Assembly (NCBI GenBank): GCA_903957405.1
Contig: CAJBPC010000188.1
Span: 1 to 9,646, forward strand
Length of the DNA stretch: 9,646 nucleotides
Origin: an uncultured bacterium
GTDB lineage: Bacteria > Bacteroidota > Bacteroidia > Chitinophagales > Chitinophagaceae
Reading direction: 5' to 3'
The notes under the pieces: generated by a model
The model's input: only the letters and a program-made list of their open reading frames with translations
Told to the model about the DNA's origin: nothing
Database searches by the model: none
In this document: piece after piece, positions 1 to 7,013 of the stretch
How positions within the stretch are numbered: position 1 is the stretch's first letter
Layout of the letters: each line of letters begins with the position of its first letter
Position numbers and translations under genes: made by a program

Positions 1-66
1 AATGAAACAAAGGCTGAAAGGATGGGCAACCGTGCAGTGTCAGCGCTTCAATTATCAGACATTTGA
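1..66 (+). CDS. Possible C-terminal tail of a rightward gene cut by the left edge
   Basis: Frame 1 of the plus strand is open from the first base to a TGA at 64-66 and reads NETKAERMGNRAVSALQLSDI, then stop. The composition (charged, amphipathic, no rare-residue clusters) is compatible with a real protein end. It would overlap the end of the convergent flavin reductase gene by about 12 bases. Twenty-one codons are too few to identify a family, and an open frame of this length can occur by chance. The other plus frames close at once or run into the opposite gene. No start codon for a leftward gene lies in 1-54, so the leftward group appears to end here. Confidence 0.3.
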   Translation, partial: NETKAERMGNRAVSALQLSDI

Positions 67-945
67 AGAAAGGAGCAGTACCTGCCAGGCTTCCCTGAGC
101 ATCCCCTGATCGAGGAGGTAGGCTGCATGGCGGTGCAATTCGAGTTCCATTTCGTCAGGGTTTGCAGAGAAGTATTGAATGATCTGTTTCACATGTGGAT
201 CAGAGAACCAGGGTTCGAAATCAGGGATGGCATCCACATTGGCGAGTTGAGCGATCTGGTTGCCGGAGAGGATGCTGCTGTGGCGGATGTCCACCGGGAG
301 TCCCGGGAAACCTATGCCGAGTTTCTGATTTGGTTTTTCAACTTTGAACAAGTTGCTGCCATCCACCCTTGAATACCAATCACCCCCGAGACGCGCTACA
401 TGCCTCATTTTTTGGGGATCGATCATCGTTCCGTCATCGTTTAGGATCTCATCGGCAATATGCATTAAAATAACTTGGCAAATGACAAGGTTGCCGGCTC
501 CTCCTTCTTCTCCGAGGGCTTTCACTTCGGTCACCGAACACTCTATTTGAATCTTGCTTTCTGCCACCCTTGGTGGCTTCACCGCCTCTGACGGCATGGC
601 TGTGAAACCGGCCATCTTGAATTCATCCACCCCTTTCGGATATTCGCAACTGGCAAGAGAAACCTGCTGAACCATGGAATCATCGACGATGTTGATCACC
701 ACCTCCGCCACCTCCATGATATTTTCAAGCGTGTGCTTCGTGGTGTTGTCCCGTACCCTGCGGGCGGGTGAAAATATAAGTATGGGAGGGTTTGAAGAAA
801 AGAGGTTGAAGAAGGAGAACGGGCTCAGGTTGACATGACCACGGCCATCTATCGTGGATGCCAAACCGATCGGACGCGGGGCAATGGCGTGTTGCAGCCA
901 ATTCTGTCTAACGCCGGGTGCAAGGGTGGAGAGGTCTATTTTCAT
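55..945 (-). CDS. Flavin reductase-like FMN-binding family protein with C-terminal extension
   Basis: This is a 296-aa protein with a flavin reductase-like (split-barrel, FMN-binding) domain over about residues 18-193. Visible signatures are RPIGLAST near 24-31, NLSPFSFFN at 39-47, the SNPPILIFSP segment at 51-60 that normally lines the flavin site, and LGGDWYSRV at 187-193. Such proteins bind FMN and act as NAD(P)H:flavin reductases or flavin-dependent oxidoreductases in the cytoplasm; the exact substrate cannot be read here. About 100 residues follow the barrel (200-296), with LPVDIRHSSILSGNQIAQL and a helical, charged end. This extension is longer than in simple flavin reductases, but I recall it in Bacteroidota homologues. 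The gene starts 19 bases after the hydrolase gene, so the two are probably co-transcribed, suggesting a role beside aromatic amino acid breakdown. Family is confident; the pathway role is inferred. Confidence 0.85.
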   Translation of the reverse strand: MKIDLSTLAPGVRQNWLQHAIAPRPIGLASTIDGRGHVNLSPFSFFNLFSSNPPILIFSPARRVRDNTTKHTLENIMEVAEVVINIVDDSMVQQVSLASCEYPKGVDEFKMAGFTAMPSEAVKPPRVAESKIQIECSVTEVKALGEEGGAGNLVICQVILMHIADEILNDDGTMIDPQKMRHVARLGGDWYSRVDGSNLFKVEKPNQKLGIGFPGLPVDIRHSSILSGNQIAQLANVDAIPDFEPWFSDPHVKQIIQYFSANPDEMELELHRHAAYLLDQGMLREAWQVLLLSSNV

Positions 946-964
946 TTCTCTGCAATAAATGAAT

Positions 965-1978
965 TCAAAGGTCCATCTTCTTCTTCTGTAAAATGCTGAA
1001 ATCGCTACTATCCTTTTCGATCGTATTTTTTAGCAATCCAAGATGCTCAATCTCCATTTCTACCACATCCCCTTCTTGCAGCCACTGCTCGACATAAGAA
1101 GGGTCGGTCAATTTTCCGGTGCCATTCAGTTCCAGAAAGCAGCCCGTGCCCACAGTGCCACTGCCGATCACATCGCCCGGGTATAGATTGACGCCGTATG
1201 AAGCACGTTCGATTATTTCCGCGAAAGTCCAGTCCATCTCTCTGAGATTCCCGGCGCTCACCTGCTTCCCATTTACCCGGCAATGCATGTTCAGATTCCA
1301 CGCCTTTCCGGTATGTCCGGGTTTGGGTGCGGTTTCAAAAGGCTCGAGCTCATCGAGGGTAACCAGCCACGGGCCGATCACGGTCGCGAAATCCTTTCCT
1401 TTAGCGGGCCCCAGGTTCAACAGCATTTCTTCCATTTGAAGGGTTCTGGCGCTCATGTCGTTCATGATCATCAGACCAGCGATGTGTTGATCGGCCTGTT
1501 CTGCGGGAATATTCCTGCCTTGCCTGCAGATCACGATGGATGCTTCCAGTTCAAAATCGAGTTTATGAAAGTGGTCGGGCATGCATCTGACGGGACCACC
1601 ACCCTGGATGCTGAGGTGGTTGGTGAAATAGAACACAGGATACTGGTCGAATTCTGTGATCATGCCTACACCCCTGTTTCTGCGTGCAGATTCCACATGC
1701 TGCCGGAATGCATATCCGTCACGGCAGCTGGTAGGAAATGGAACCGGTGCCAGCAAGAGGTTTTCGTCGGCCCGTATGCCATGGGTGGAGTTCGTTTTGT
1801 TTGTTGTGATCGCATTCAGGCATGCTTTGGCAATGGGAAAATAGTCATCCCAATAGTTCAGGAACATCCCCATGGTGGACGGTAGCTCAGGGTGCAATTG
1901 ATCGGTGTTGTAAAAGAAGCCATCAGACCAGATCGCCAGCTGGTCATGTCCGTCGCGCAGATAGGATATTAGTTTCAT
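965..1978 (-). CDS. Fumarylacetoacetate hydrolase family protein, probable fumarylacetoacetase
   Basis: This 337-aa cytoplasmic enzyme probably hydrolyses 4-fumarylacetoacetate to fumarate and acetoacetate, the last step of tyrosine/homogentisate degradation. From memory of mouse FAH (metal ligands Asp126, Glu199, Glu201, Asp233; catalytic His133; Tyr128), the equivalents here are Asp87, Glu143, Glu145, Asp174, His94 and Tyr89. The spacings from Asp87 to Tyr89 (+2) and His94 (+7) are identical. The conserved GSGTVGTG segment near 272-279, which contacts substrate in FAH, is also present. The protein is shorter than the roughly 420-aa animal enzyme but a normal size for the bacterial two-domain form. 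The neighbouring acetoacetyl-CoA synthetase supports this substrate. Some relatives cleave other acylpyruvates, so substrate assignment is likely rather than certain. Transcription probably comes from upstream of, or through, the small gene at 2042-2431. Confidence 0.85.
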   Translation of the reverse strand: MKLISYLRDGHDQLAIWSDGFFYNTDQLHPELPSTMGMFLNYWDDYFPIAKACLNAITTNKTNSTHGIRADENLLLAPVPFPTSCRDGYAFRQHVESARRNRGVGMITEFDQYPVFYFTNHLSIQGGGPVRCMPDHFHKLDFELEASIVICRQGRNIPAEQADQHIAGLMIMNDMSARTLQMEEMLLNLGPAKGKDFATVIGPWLVTLDELEPFETAPKPGHTGKAWNLNMHCRVNGKQVSAGNLREMDWTFAEIIERASYGVNLYPGDVIGSGTVGTGCFLELNGTGKLTDPSYVEQWLQEGDVVEMEIEHLGLLKNTIEKDSSDFSILQKKKMDL

Positions 1979-2041
1979 GCAATCGTTTTTTGGTTCAGTT
2001 CGGGTGCCATTTTCAAGTGTGTCTTGCCGTTCGTTTCATCG

Positions 2042-2431
2042 TCACCAGCGGTCATCCTCGGGGATATCGGAGGGGTCCTTTCTGGATTGCTCCCGGCTCC
2101 GAAATTTTTCTTTTTGCCTTTCCAGGATCATCCAGGCAATGATGCGTCCTGCTTCTGATTCCCGGTTATCCCTCAACAGTTTTTTCAAATTCGCTTCGCT
2201 TATATCGATCCGGTACAGCAGACCGATGAGGCGTTGAAAATCCTGCGTTATGAGCCGGTTCACTTCCTCTCCGAGGGCTGTTATGATCTGCTCTTCCGAT
2301 GCCTGTGCAGGAATGGTGATGCTCCAGTCTTTTCGCATATCCTCTACGATCCTGTGATCGGCCGGTGTATCCATGGTGTAAATATGGTCATATTTTTTCT
2401 TGCAAGCATCAACGGCCTTAAAATCCATCAT
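2042..2431 (-). CDS. Conserved hypothetical protein of Bacteroidota, 129 aa
   Basis: I recognise no enzymatic domain. The protein is small and soluble, with no signal peptide or membrane segment. Its central part (about 45-105) looks helical and contains RLIGLLYRIDISEANLKKLL and an AGRIIAWMILERQ helix. The last 20 residues are highly charged (KEKFRSREQSRKDPSDIPEDDRW) and end in Trp. I recall similar short proteins with the LLYRID.SE pattern in many Bacteroidota genomes, without an assigned function. The gene begins with tandem ATG codons (2426-2431), so the start may be either. It lies 63 bases upstream of the hydrolase gene on the same strand and may be its co-transcribed leader gene, but its link to tyrosine breakdown is unproven. 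Confidence 0.75.
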   Translation of the reverse strand: MMDFKAVDACKKKYDHIYTMDTPADHRIVEDMRKDWSITIPAQASEEQIITALGEEVNRLITQDFQRLIGLLYRIDISEANLKKLLRDNRESEAGRIIAWMILERQKEKFRSREQSRKDPSDIPEDDRW

Positions 2432-2550
2432 TGCAAGAGCAGATTTTCCTGCCGGAAGCGTGTGATGCGGGTTTTATGATTCTGGATGGTGCTAAGATAC
2501 CGGCAATCATGGAAGAGTGAATCTTTCAGTTCCTACCTTTATGATACCAT
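2432..2550. other. Divergent intergenic region between the hypothetical gene and aacS
   Basis: This 119-bp spacer must hold the starts for both directions. On the plus strand TACCTTTA (2534-2541) differs from the Bacteroidota -7 element TAnnTTTG at one position, but it lies so close to the aacS ATG (2551) that the leader would be only a few bases. On the minus strand TATCTTAG (2492-2499) is also one mismatch away. Neither has a TTG/TTTG element about 19 bases upstream, so both are weak candidates. No palindromic operator is evident. Confidence 0.35.
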
Positions 2551-4512
2551 ATGAATATCCAAACCGAACCACTGTGGAGGCCTGATCAGCACTTCATGAA
2601 GCAATCCGCCATGCATGAGTATATGCAGTGGCTGGAGCGGGAGCTAAAGGTTTCGCTAAAGGACTATGCTTCACTCCGAGAATGGAGTGTATCGAACATA
2701 TCCGATTTCTGGGAGAGTATCGCAGCATTCTTCAGGGTTCGCTTTGATTCACCATATGCAAGTGTGATGCAGCTGCCCCCTGAAGGCATGATCGGCACGA
2801 AATGGTTCGAAGGGGCTCGGTTGAATTACGCAGAGCATATTTTCAGGAATCGTTCCCATGAGACGCCCGCCATCATTTTCGGTTCAGAGACCTCGTCTCT
2901 TGTGGAGATCTCCTGGGATGATCTGGAGTCACGTGTCGCCCGTTTGGCAGCATGGCTGCGCGAAAATGGGGTGATATCGGGTGATCGTGTGGTATCGCTG
3001 ATGCCCAATATACCAGAGACTGTCATTGCCTTCCTTGCTACCAATAGCATCGGTGCGATATGGAGCAGCTGTTCTCCTGATTTCGGTGTAGAAAGCATCC
3101 TGGATCGCTTTGGGCAGATTGAGCCCAAAGTCATTTTCCTTACAGACGGATATGTCTACAACGGGAAGTCATATGACCGGAAGGAAGCGTGGAAATCACT
3201 GATCACTGCAATTCCGAGTGTGGAGCAGGTGGTTATTTTCCCCATCCTGCAGGATGCTCCTCACATGGATGAATGGATATTGTGGGATGAATTGATGAAT
3301 CGACCTTCTGTCAAATCCGTATACACGCCTGTGGCTTTCGATCATCCCATTTGGGTGCTTTATTCTTCCGGTACCACCGGGAAGCCTAAAGCCATCACTC
3401 ATTCTGTGGGGGGGTGTCTTCTTGAACATCTAAAAGCGCTGGTTTTGCATCAGGATGTGCGGCCAGGGGAGCGATATTTCTGGTATTCAACGACGGGTTG
3501 GATGATGTGGAATTATTCTGTGGCATCGATGCTTGCCGGAGCTACTTTAGTGCTTTATGATGGCGCTGCCGCGCATCCGCAGGTGGATGCACTGTGGCAT
3601 TTGGTCCGTGATGCAGGATGCCATCATTTCGGCGTAGGTGCTGCATATCATATTGCATCCATGAAAGCCGGCCTTCATGTCGAGGAAGGCGGTTTTCCGA
3701 GCCTGCGATCGATCGGGTCGACGGGATCGCCCTTGCCGCCGGAAGCTTTCAGATGGATCTATGCAACCGTTAAGAAGGATGTCTGGCTGGTTTCATTGAG
3801 CGGTGGAACGGATATCTGCAGTGCATTTGTCGGGGGGTGTCCGCTGCTGCCCGTCACGGCCGGAGAGATACAGTGCAGGATGCTTGGCTGTGATCTTGAA
3901 GCTTTTGATGAAAACGGGCAAGCGGTCCACAACCAGCTTGGGGAAATGGTCATCAGGAAGCCGATCCCGAGTATGCCGTTATACTTTTGGAATGATCCGG
4001 GTAATGACCGGTATCGTTCCAGTTATTTCAACCAATATCCGGGTATTTGGCGCCATGGTGATTGGATTGAAATCAGCACAAATGGTTCGGTCATCATATC
4101 CGGCCGATCGGATGCAACACTTAATCGCGACGGCGTAAGGATCGGAACAAGCGAGATCTATGCCGTTATCGACGGGATTCCTGAGGTATCTGACAGCCTT
4201 GTCGTTTGTATCGAACAGGCCGGGGGAAAATTTTTCATGCCACTTTTCGTCGTCCTGAAGTCAGGATCCGCATTGGATGAAGAATTGAAAGTAAGGATAC
4301 GCAGGTTGTTGCGTACGAAATATAGCCCGCGTCATGTTCCGGATGAAATTTATGCGGTACCGGATATTCCTTATACGATCAGCGGGAAAAAAATGGAGAC
4401 CCCTGTGAAAAAAATCCTCATGGGAATTGATCCGGAAGCTGCTGCCAGCAGGGATACGATGCGAAATCCCGATGCATTGTTTTTCTACGTTCGTTTTGCT
4501 CCGGGGAAATGA
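2551..4512 (+). CDS. aacS: Acetoacetyl-CoA synthetase (acetoacetate--CoA ligase)
   Basis: This 653-aa enzyme of the acyl-adenylate-forming (ANL) superfamily converts acetoacetate, ATP and CoA to acetoacetyl-CoA, AMP and pyrophosphate in the cytoplasm. Domains in order: an ACAS_N-type region (about 40-95), the AMP-binding core (about 96-480) and the mobile C-terminal domain (about 520-625). Motifs are the P-loop YSSGTTGKPK (271-280), SGGTDIC (418-423), RHGDW (501-505), GRSDATLNRDGVRIG (518-532) and the A10-type SGKKMETPVKK, where Lys613 is the expected adenylation lysine. Length, the SGGTDICS and RDGVRIGTSEIY segments, and METPVKK fit acetoacetyl-CoA synthetase better than acetyl-CoA synthetase. 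The ATG at 2551 gives the usual N-terminus (LWRP near residue 8). Its substrate is a product of the divergent fumarylacetoacetase, suggesting recovery of tyrosine-derived acetoacetate; ketone-body use is another possibility. It ends 7 bases from a convergent gene. Confidence 0.93.
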   Translation: MNIQTEPLWRPDQHFMKQSAMHEYMQWLERELKVSLKDYASLREWSVSNISDFWESIAAFFRVRFDSPYASVMQLPPEGMIGTKWFEGARLNYAEHIFRNRSHETPAIIFGSETSSLVEISWDDLESRVARLAAWLRENGVISGDRVVSLMPNIPETVIAFLATNSIGAIWSSCSPDFGVESILDRFGQIEPKVIFLTDGYVYNGKSYDRKEAWKSLITAIPSVEQVVIFPILQDAPHMDEWILWDELMNRPSVKSVYTPVAFDHPIWVLYSSGTTGKPKAITHSVGGCLLEHLKALVLHQDVRPGERYFWYSTTGWMMWNYSVASMLAGATLVLYDGAAAHPQVDALWHLVRDAGCHHFGVGAAYHIASMKAGLHVEEGGFPSLRSIGSTGSPLPPEAFRWIYATVKKDVWLVSLSGGTDICSAFVGGCPLLPVTAGEIQCRMLGCDLEAFDENGQAVHNQLGEMVIRKPIPSMPLYFWNDPGNDRYRSSYFNQYPGIWRHGDWIEISTNGSVIISGRSDATLNRDGVRIGTSEIYAVIDGIPEVSDSLVVCIEQAGGKFFMPLFVVLKSGSALDEELKVRIRRLLRTKYSPRHVPDEIYAVPDIPYTISGKKMETPVKKILMGIDPEAAASRDTMRNPDALFFYVRFAPGK

Positions 4513-4519
4513 TTTTTGA

Positions 4520-5350
4520 TCAATATCGTTCCTCGATACCCAGGCCGAATAGGGCGAAATCATATTTGACCGGGTCTTTTGAATCCATCTCCCGTAACCG
4601 GCCGGTGAGTTCCATCGCTGCCATCCAGTCTGTTGCCGGTCGTTGCAGAAACCCAAAACGCCTGGCAACCCTTGCCACATGAAGGTCCAATGGACAGACC
4701 AGTTGAGCCGGGTGAATGGAGTTCCAGAGCCCGAAATCTACACCGTTCTTGTCTTTTCGGACCATCCATCGCAGAAACATATTCAGCCGTTTGCAGGATG
4801 ATCCCCTATCGGGTGTCGCGATGTGTTTTCTGGTCCGCGCGGGGGCATCCTGCAATGAAAAGAAATACTTGTGAAATCCTGCAAGTGCTTTTTCAATTGT
4901 CGGGTCGTTGGGGTCCATCCAGTGTGAAAAAGCTGATTCAAGGGATATGACTTTTTTTGTTCGATCATCTTTTTTAGAACCGGGGCTGATCTTTCCGGTG
5001 TAATGATGATGCAGGAATTCAACGAAGTAGAGCAGGTCGGTGCTGTTGAAAGTCCGGTGTGAAAAATCCATTAATCTTACAAGGTCTTTTTTTTCGTGAC
5101 GGCAGACGAACTCATAAGGGGCATGGCTCATCAGCTGCATGAGTTCCATGGATTTTCGGATGATCGTTGTTCGGTTTCCCCAGGAGAAGACTGCCGCAAA
5201 GAGCCCCGCGATCTCAATATCCTGCCTTTTGGTGAAAAGATGAGGAATGGAAACGGGATCCCTTGTGATGAAGCCGGGTTGATTGTACAGTACTACCCTT
5301 TCATCGAGGAATTGCATGAGTGATCTTGACGCATCAACTTTATTGGTCAT
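4520..5350 (-). CDS. TIGR02757 (DUF2400) family protein, HhH-glycosylase-like signature
   Basis: This 276-aa soluble protein has hallmarks I associate with TIGR02757: DPVSIPHLFTKRQDIEIAG (31-49), FSWGNRTTIIRKSMELMQLM (55-74), a CKRLNMFLRWMVRKD helix (186-200) and PLDLHVARVARRFGF (220-234). The family has no established function that I know of. The C-terminal third resembles helix-hairpin-helix DNA glycosylases: GSSCKRLNMFL (183-193) lines up with the GVGRKTANVVL hairpin of endonuclease III, placing Lys187 on its catalytic Lys. PLDLHVARVARR lines up with its VDTHIFRV segment, placing Asp222 on the catalytic Asp. No iron-sulfur cysteine cluster follows. A DNA base-excision role is therefore an inference, not a family fact. 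The gene is convergent with aacS (7-base gap) and 111 bases downstream of the next leftward gene. A weak -7-like element on the minus strand (TGCTTTTG, 5370-5377) lies just before the start. Confidence 0.85.
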   Translation of the reverse strand: MTNKVDASRSLMQFLDERVVLYNQPGFITRDPVSIPHLFTKRQDIEIAGLFAAVFSWGNRTTIIRKSMELMQLMSHAPYEFVCRHEKKDLVRLMDFSHRTFNSTDLLYFVEFLHHHYTGKISPGSKKDDRTKKVISLESAFSHWMDPNDPTIEKALAGFHKYFFSLQDAPARTRKHIATPDRGSSCKRLNMFLRWMVRKDKNGVDFGLWNSIHPAQLVCPLDLHVARVARRFGFLQRPATDWMAAMELTGRLREMDSKDPVKYDFALFGLGIEERY

Positions 5351-5384
5351 TGCATAAAGTGGGAATGTGCAAAAGCAATAAGTA

Positions 5385-5430
5385 GAACAGCCAGGAAACG
5401 GGAGAAGTTCTCTTTCCGTCCTGGCCGTTC
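5385..5430. terminator. Large imperfect hairpin between the PEGA-like gene and the TIGR02757 gene
   Basis: The 111-bp spacer holds a long inverted repeat. GAAC (5385-5388) pairs with GTTC (5427-5430); then comes an A/C mismatch, GCCAGG (5390-5395) pairs with CCTGGC (5420-5425), and after a two-base bulge ACGG (5398-5401) pairs with CCGT (5416-5419). A short GAGA/TCTC tip is possible. It lies 32 bases past the stop of the upstream leftward gene, so it could terminate or stabilise that transcript. On the minus strand it is followed only by a loosely T-rich stretch (TACTTATTGCTTTTG), not a clean T-run, so a processing or attenuation element for the next gene is an alternative. Confidence 0.5.
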
Positions 5431-5461
5431 GATTCAGTACAGTTGCGCGTTACTGCAGATG

Positions 5462-6769
5462 TCAACGAAGTCTCGACTGATATTCAGAGATTACGTCCTT
5501 GTATGTATTCAGGATCCTGTCCCAGGGGAAGAACAGCTGGTCTTCTTTCACACTGGTCTTTGCCTTGCCGCTGTATTCGCTGATGAGTTTGATCGTGTAT
5601 TTGAGCGGGGAAATATCGGCTTGCTTGACGATGATCCTTGTCCGGATGGTATTGTCTTTGAAGTTATTAATGTTCCAGCTGGTACGTATGTAACCGGTCT
5701 CGCGATCTGCCAACTCGATATTGTCAAAGTAGTTCATGGTGATCTGGCTAAGGATCTTCCAGGCATCTTCTTCGTTCTTGCTGGTCTCGATGGTGAAGTT
5801 CAGGTTTGCCTGGTCGCTCTGTACGGAGCTGGTGAAGGCCTCGTCCAGGCTCAGGATCACGTGGTCGTTTGATGGTGGTGGTTGCACATTGTCTTCGTTG
5901 CAGTAGTTTTTAGTGGTGGATACATACCCTGACTTCTCCACGATCACTTCCACGCATTGGTTGAAAGGGATCCTTGCCTTGTATTCACCATTGCCCATGA
6001 TGCGTCCGTCGATCTTGATGGTCGCATCGGTCGGTGTGGTGCGAATGGCGATCTGACGATCCTTTAGGATGATGTTCTCTGAAATGGGAGGCATCGGCTG
6101 TCCGTCTTTGGCGCAGTATTGTTTTTCAATGCTGACGAATCCTTCTTTCACATATTCAACGGTTACGCAGCTCTGTATGGGGATGACAACCTCGGTATTG
6201 CCTTCTCCAACTTTTTTCCCGTTCACAATCACCTGCACATCTGTTGGAAAGGTCTTTACGAACAAGGCGCGGTCGCTTAACGTGATGAAATCATCAATTG
6301 GAGGGATATCCATACCCTGACGATTATAGTAAGTTTTGGTTTTTGTGTAAAACCCTGACTTTCTGACTTCTACAGTGGTAGAACCATCTTTTTTAACTTC
6401 TACCCATGCTGAATTATTTCCCTGATCTACTCCGTTGATGAAAATCCGGGAATCATATGGTTGTCCGTTTACCTTGACAAGCCTGTCCTCCAACGTGATC
6501 TTATCCTCCTTTGGCAGATCGACATTTTTTGAATTCAAATACGTTTTGGCTATTGGCCTATAACCTTCGAGTCTGACAACGATCTTGAACGGTTCATCTT
6601 TATCCACCCGTATCACGGCAGTGCCTATACCCAGGGGTTTTTCCTTTCCGTCTTTACCGATCTGAAAGATGGTGGCCTGTGCAGGTGATGCGGATATGGT
6701 GATTTTTTTATCCGCCAAAGCATTCAGGACGGCCATGCAAAGGGTCACAAATAGTATTGCTTGTTTCAT
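5462..6769 (-). CDS. Secreted protein with four PEGA-like repeats and a distinct C-terminal domain
   Basis: The 435-aa product begins with a typical signal peptide (Lys2, hydrophobic 4-18, probable cleavage after ALA at 17-19) and has no lipobox, so it is probably periplasmic. Residues 22-308 contain four repeats of about 71-74 residues, starting near 22, 96, 167 and 238. Each has the plan 'short beta strand, ING/VNG/DG turn, strand, then a K(S/E)G(F/Y) strand, linker, ITL/IIL/VIL strand', which is the PEGA-domain pattern of surface carbohydrate- or protein-binding beta modules. Repeats 3 and 4 each carry two cysteines 18 residues apart (201/219 and 272/290), absent from repeats 1 and 2. Residues about 320-430 form a different alpha/beta domain with AWKILSQITMNYF and ETGYIRTSWNI. 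The function is unknown; a structural or binding role in the envelope is inferred. It appears monocistronic. Confidence 0.8.
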   Translation of the reverse strand: MKQAILFVTLCMAVLNALADKKITISASPAQATIFQIGKDGKEKPLGIGTAVIRVDKDEPFKIVVRLEGYRPIAKTYLNSKNVDLPKEDKITLEDRLVKVNGQPYDSRIFINGVDQGNNSAWVEVKKDGSTTVEVRKSGFYTKTKTYYNRQGMDIPPIDDFITLSDRALFVKTFPTDVQVIVNGKKVGEGNTEVVIPIQSCVTVEYVKEGFVSIEKQYCAKDGQPMPPISENIILKDRQIAIRTTPTDATIKIDGRIMGNGEYKARIPFNQCVEVIVEKSGYVSTTKNYCNEDNVQPPPSNDHVILSLDEAFTSSVQSDQANLNFTIETSKNEEDAWKILSQITMNYFDNIELADRETGYIRTSWNINNFKDNTIRTRIIVKQADISPLKYTIKLISEYSGKAKTSVKEDQLFFPWDRILNTYKDVISEYQSRLR

Positions 6770-6854
6770 GTTGTCAGAGTGTTTCTGTTTTCTAGATCCT
6801 ATAAAACGAATTTAAAACCTAATATGTTATAACTAATAGACTTCTTTTCATATT

Positions 6855-6883
6855 TCAATGTATTAGGGCAGTTGTTCAGTCAA
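6855..6883 (-). promoter_or_regulatory. Candidate promoter for the PEGA-like protein gene
   Basis: Reading the minus strand, a TTG (6881-6883) is followed 18 bases later by TACATTGA (6855-6862). This resembles the Bacteroidota -33 TTTG and -7 TAnnTTTG elements at near-normal spacing, with two mismatches in the -7 box. Transcription would start near 6848, leaving a leader of about 80 bases before the ATG at 6769. The surrounding 6770-6948 stretch is AT-rich and otherwise holds nothing I can name. The call rests on motif resemblance only. Confidence 0.4.
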
Positions 6884-6948
6884 TTTTTGTCAGTTTATAG
6901 GGTTTTTGCCTACACATAAAAAATATTCACAATCCGTAATGTACTTAT

Positions 6949-6982
6949 AAAAAAAGGGACCGTACGCATACAGTCCCGTTTT
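6949..6982 (-). terminator. Intrinsic terminator of the persulfide dioxygenase operon
   Basis: On the minus strand GGGACTGTA and TACGGTCCC form a 9-bp stem (one G-T wobble) around a TGCG loop (6956-6977), followed directly by seven T residues (6955 down to 6949). It begins about 35 bases past the stop codon of the last gene in the operon at 7014, the textbook arrangement of a rho-independent terminator. The opposite strand has only four T residues after the stem (6979-6982), so it should act mainly leftward. Confidence 0.88.
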
Positions 6983-7013
6983 CATGAAAATCATTATTTG
7001 ACTTTTAGAGGGA

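Noticed and set aside
1283..1885. A 200-codon open frame on the plus strand
   Set aside because: It lies wholly antisense to the hydrolase gene, whose catalytic residues are intact, and its translation shows no domain or plausible start region.
1975..2010. An 11-codon minus-strand frame (MAPELNQKTIA) whose TGA overlaps the hydrolase ATG
   Set aside because: The ATGA overlap looks like coupling, but so short a frame is common by chance and nothing else supports translation.
5459..5872. A 137-codon plus-strand open frame
   Set aside because: Antisense to the C-terminal domain of the secreted repeat protein; valine/leucine-rich shadow composition with no motif.
6979..6990. Perfect 12-base palindrome TTTTCATGAAAA beside the operon terminator
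   Set aside because: AT-rich palindromes of this size are expected by chance; it lies downstream of all leftward genes and overlaps the terminator flank, so an operator role is unlikely.
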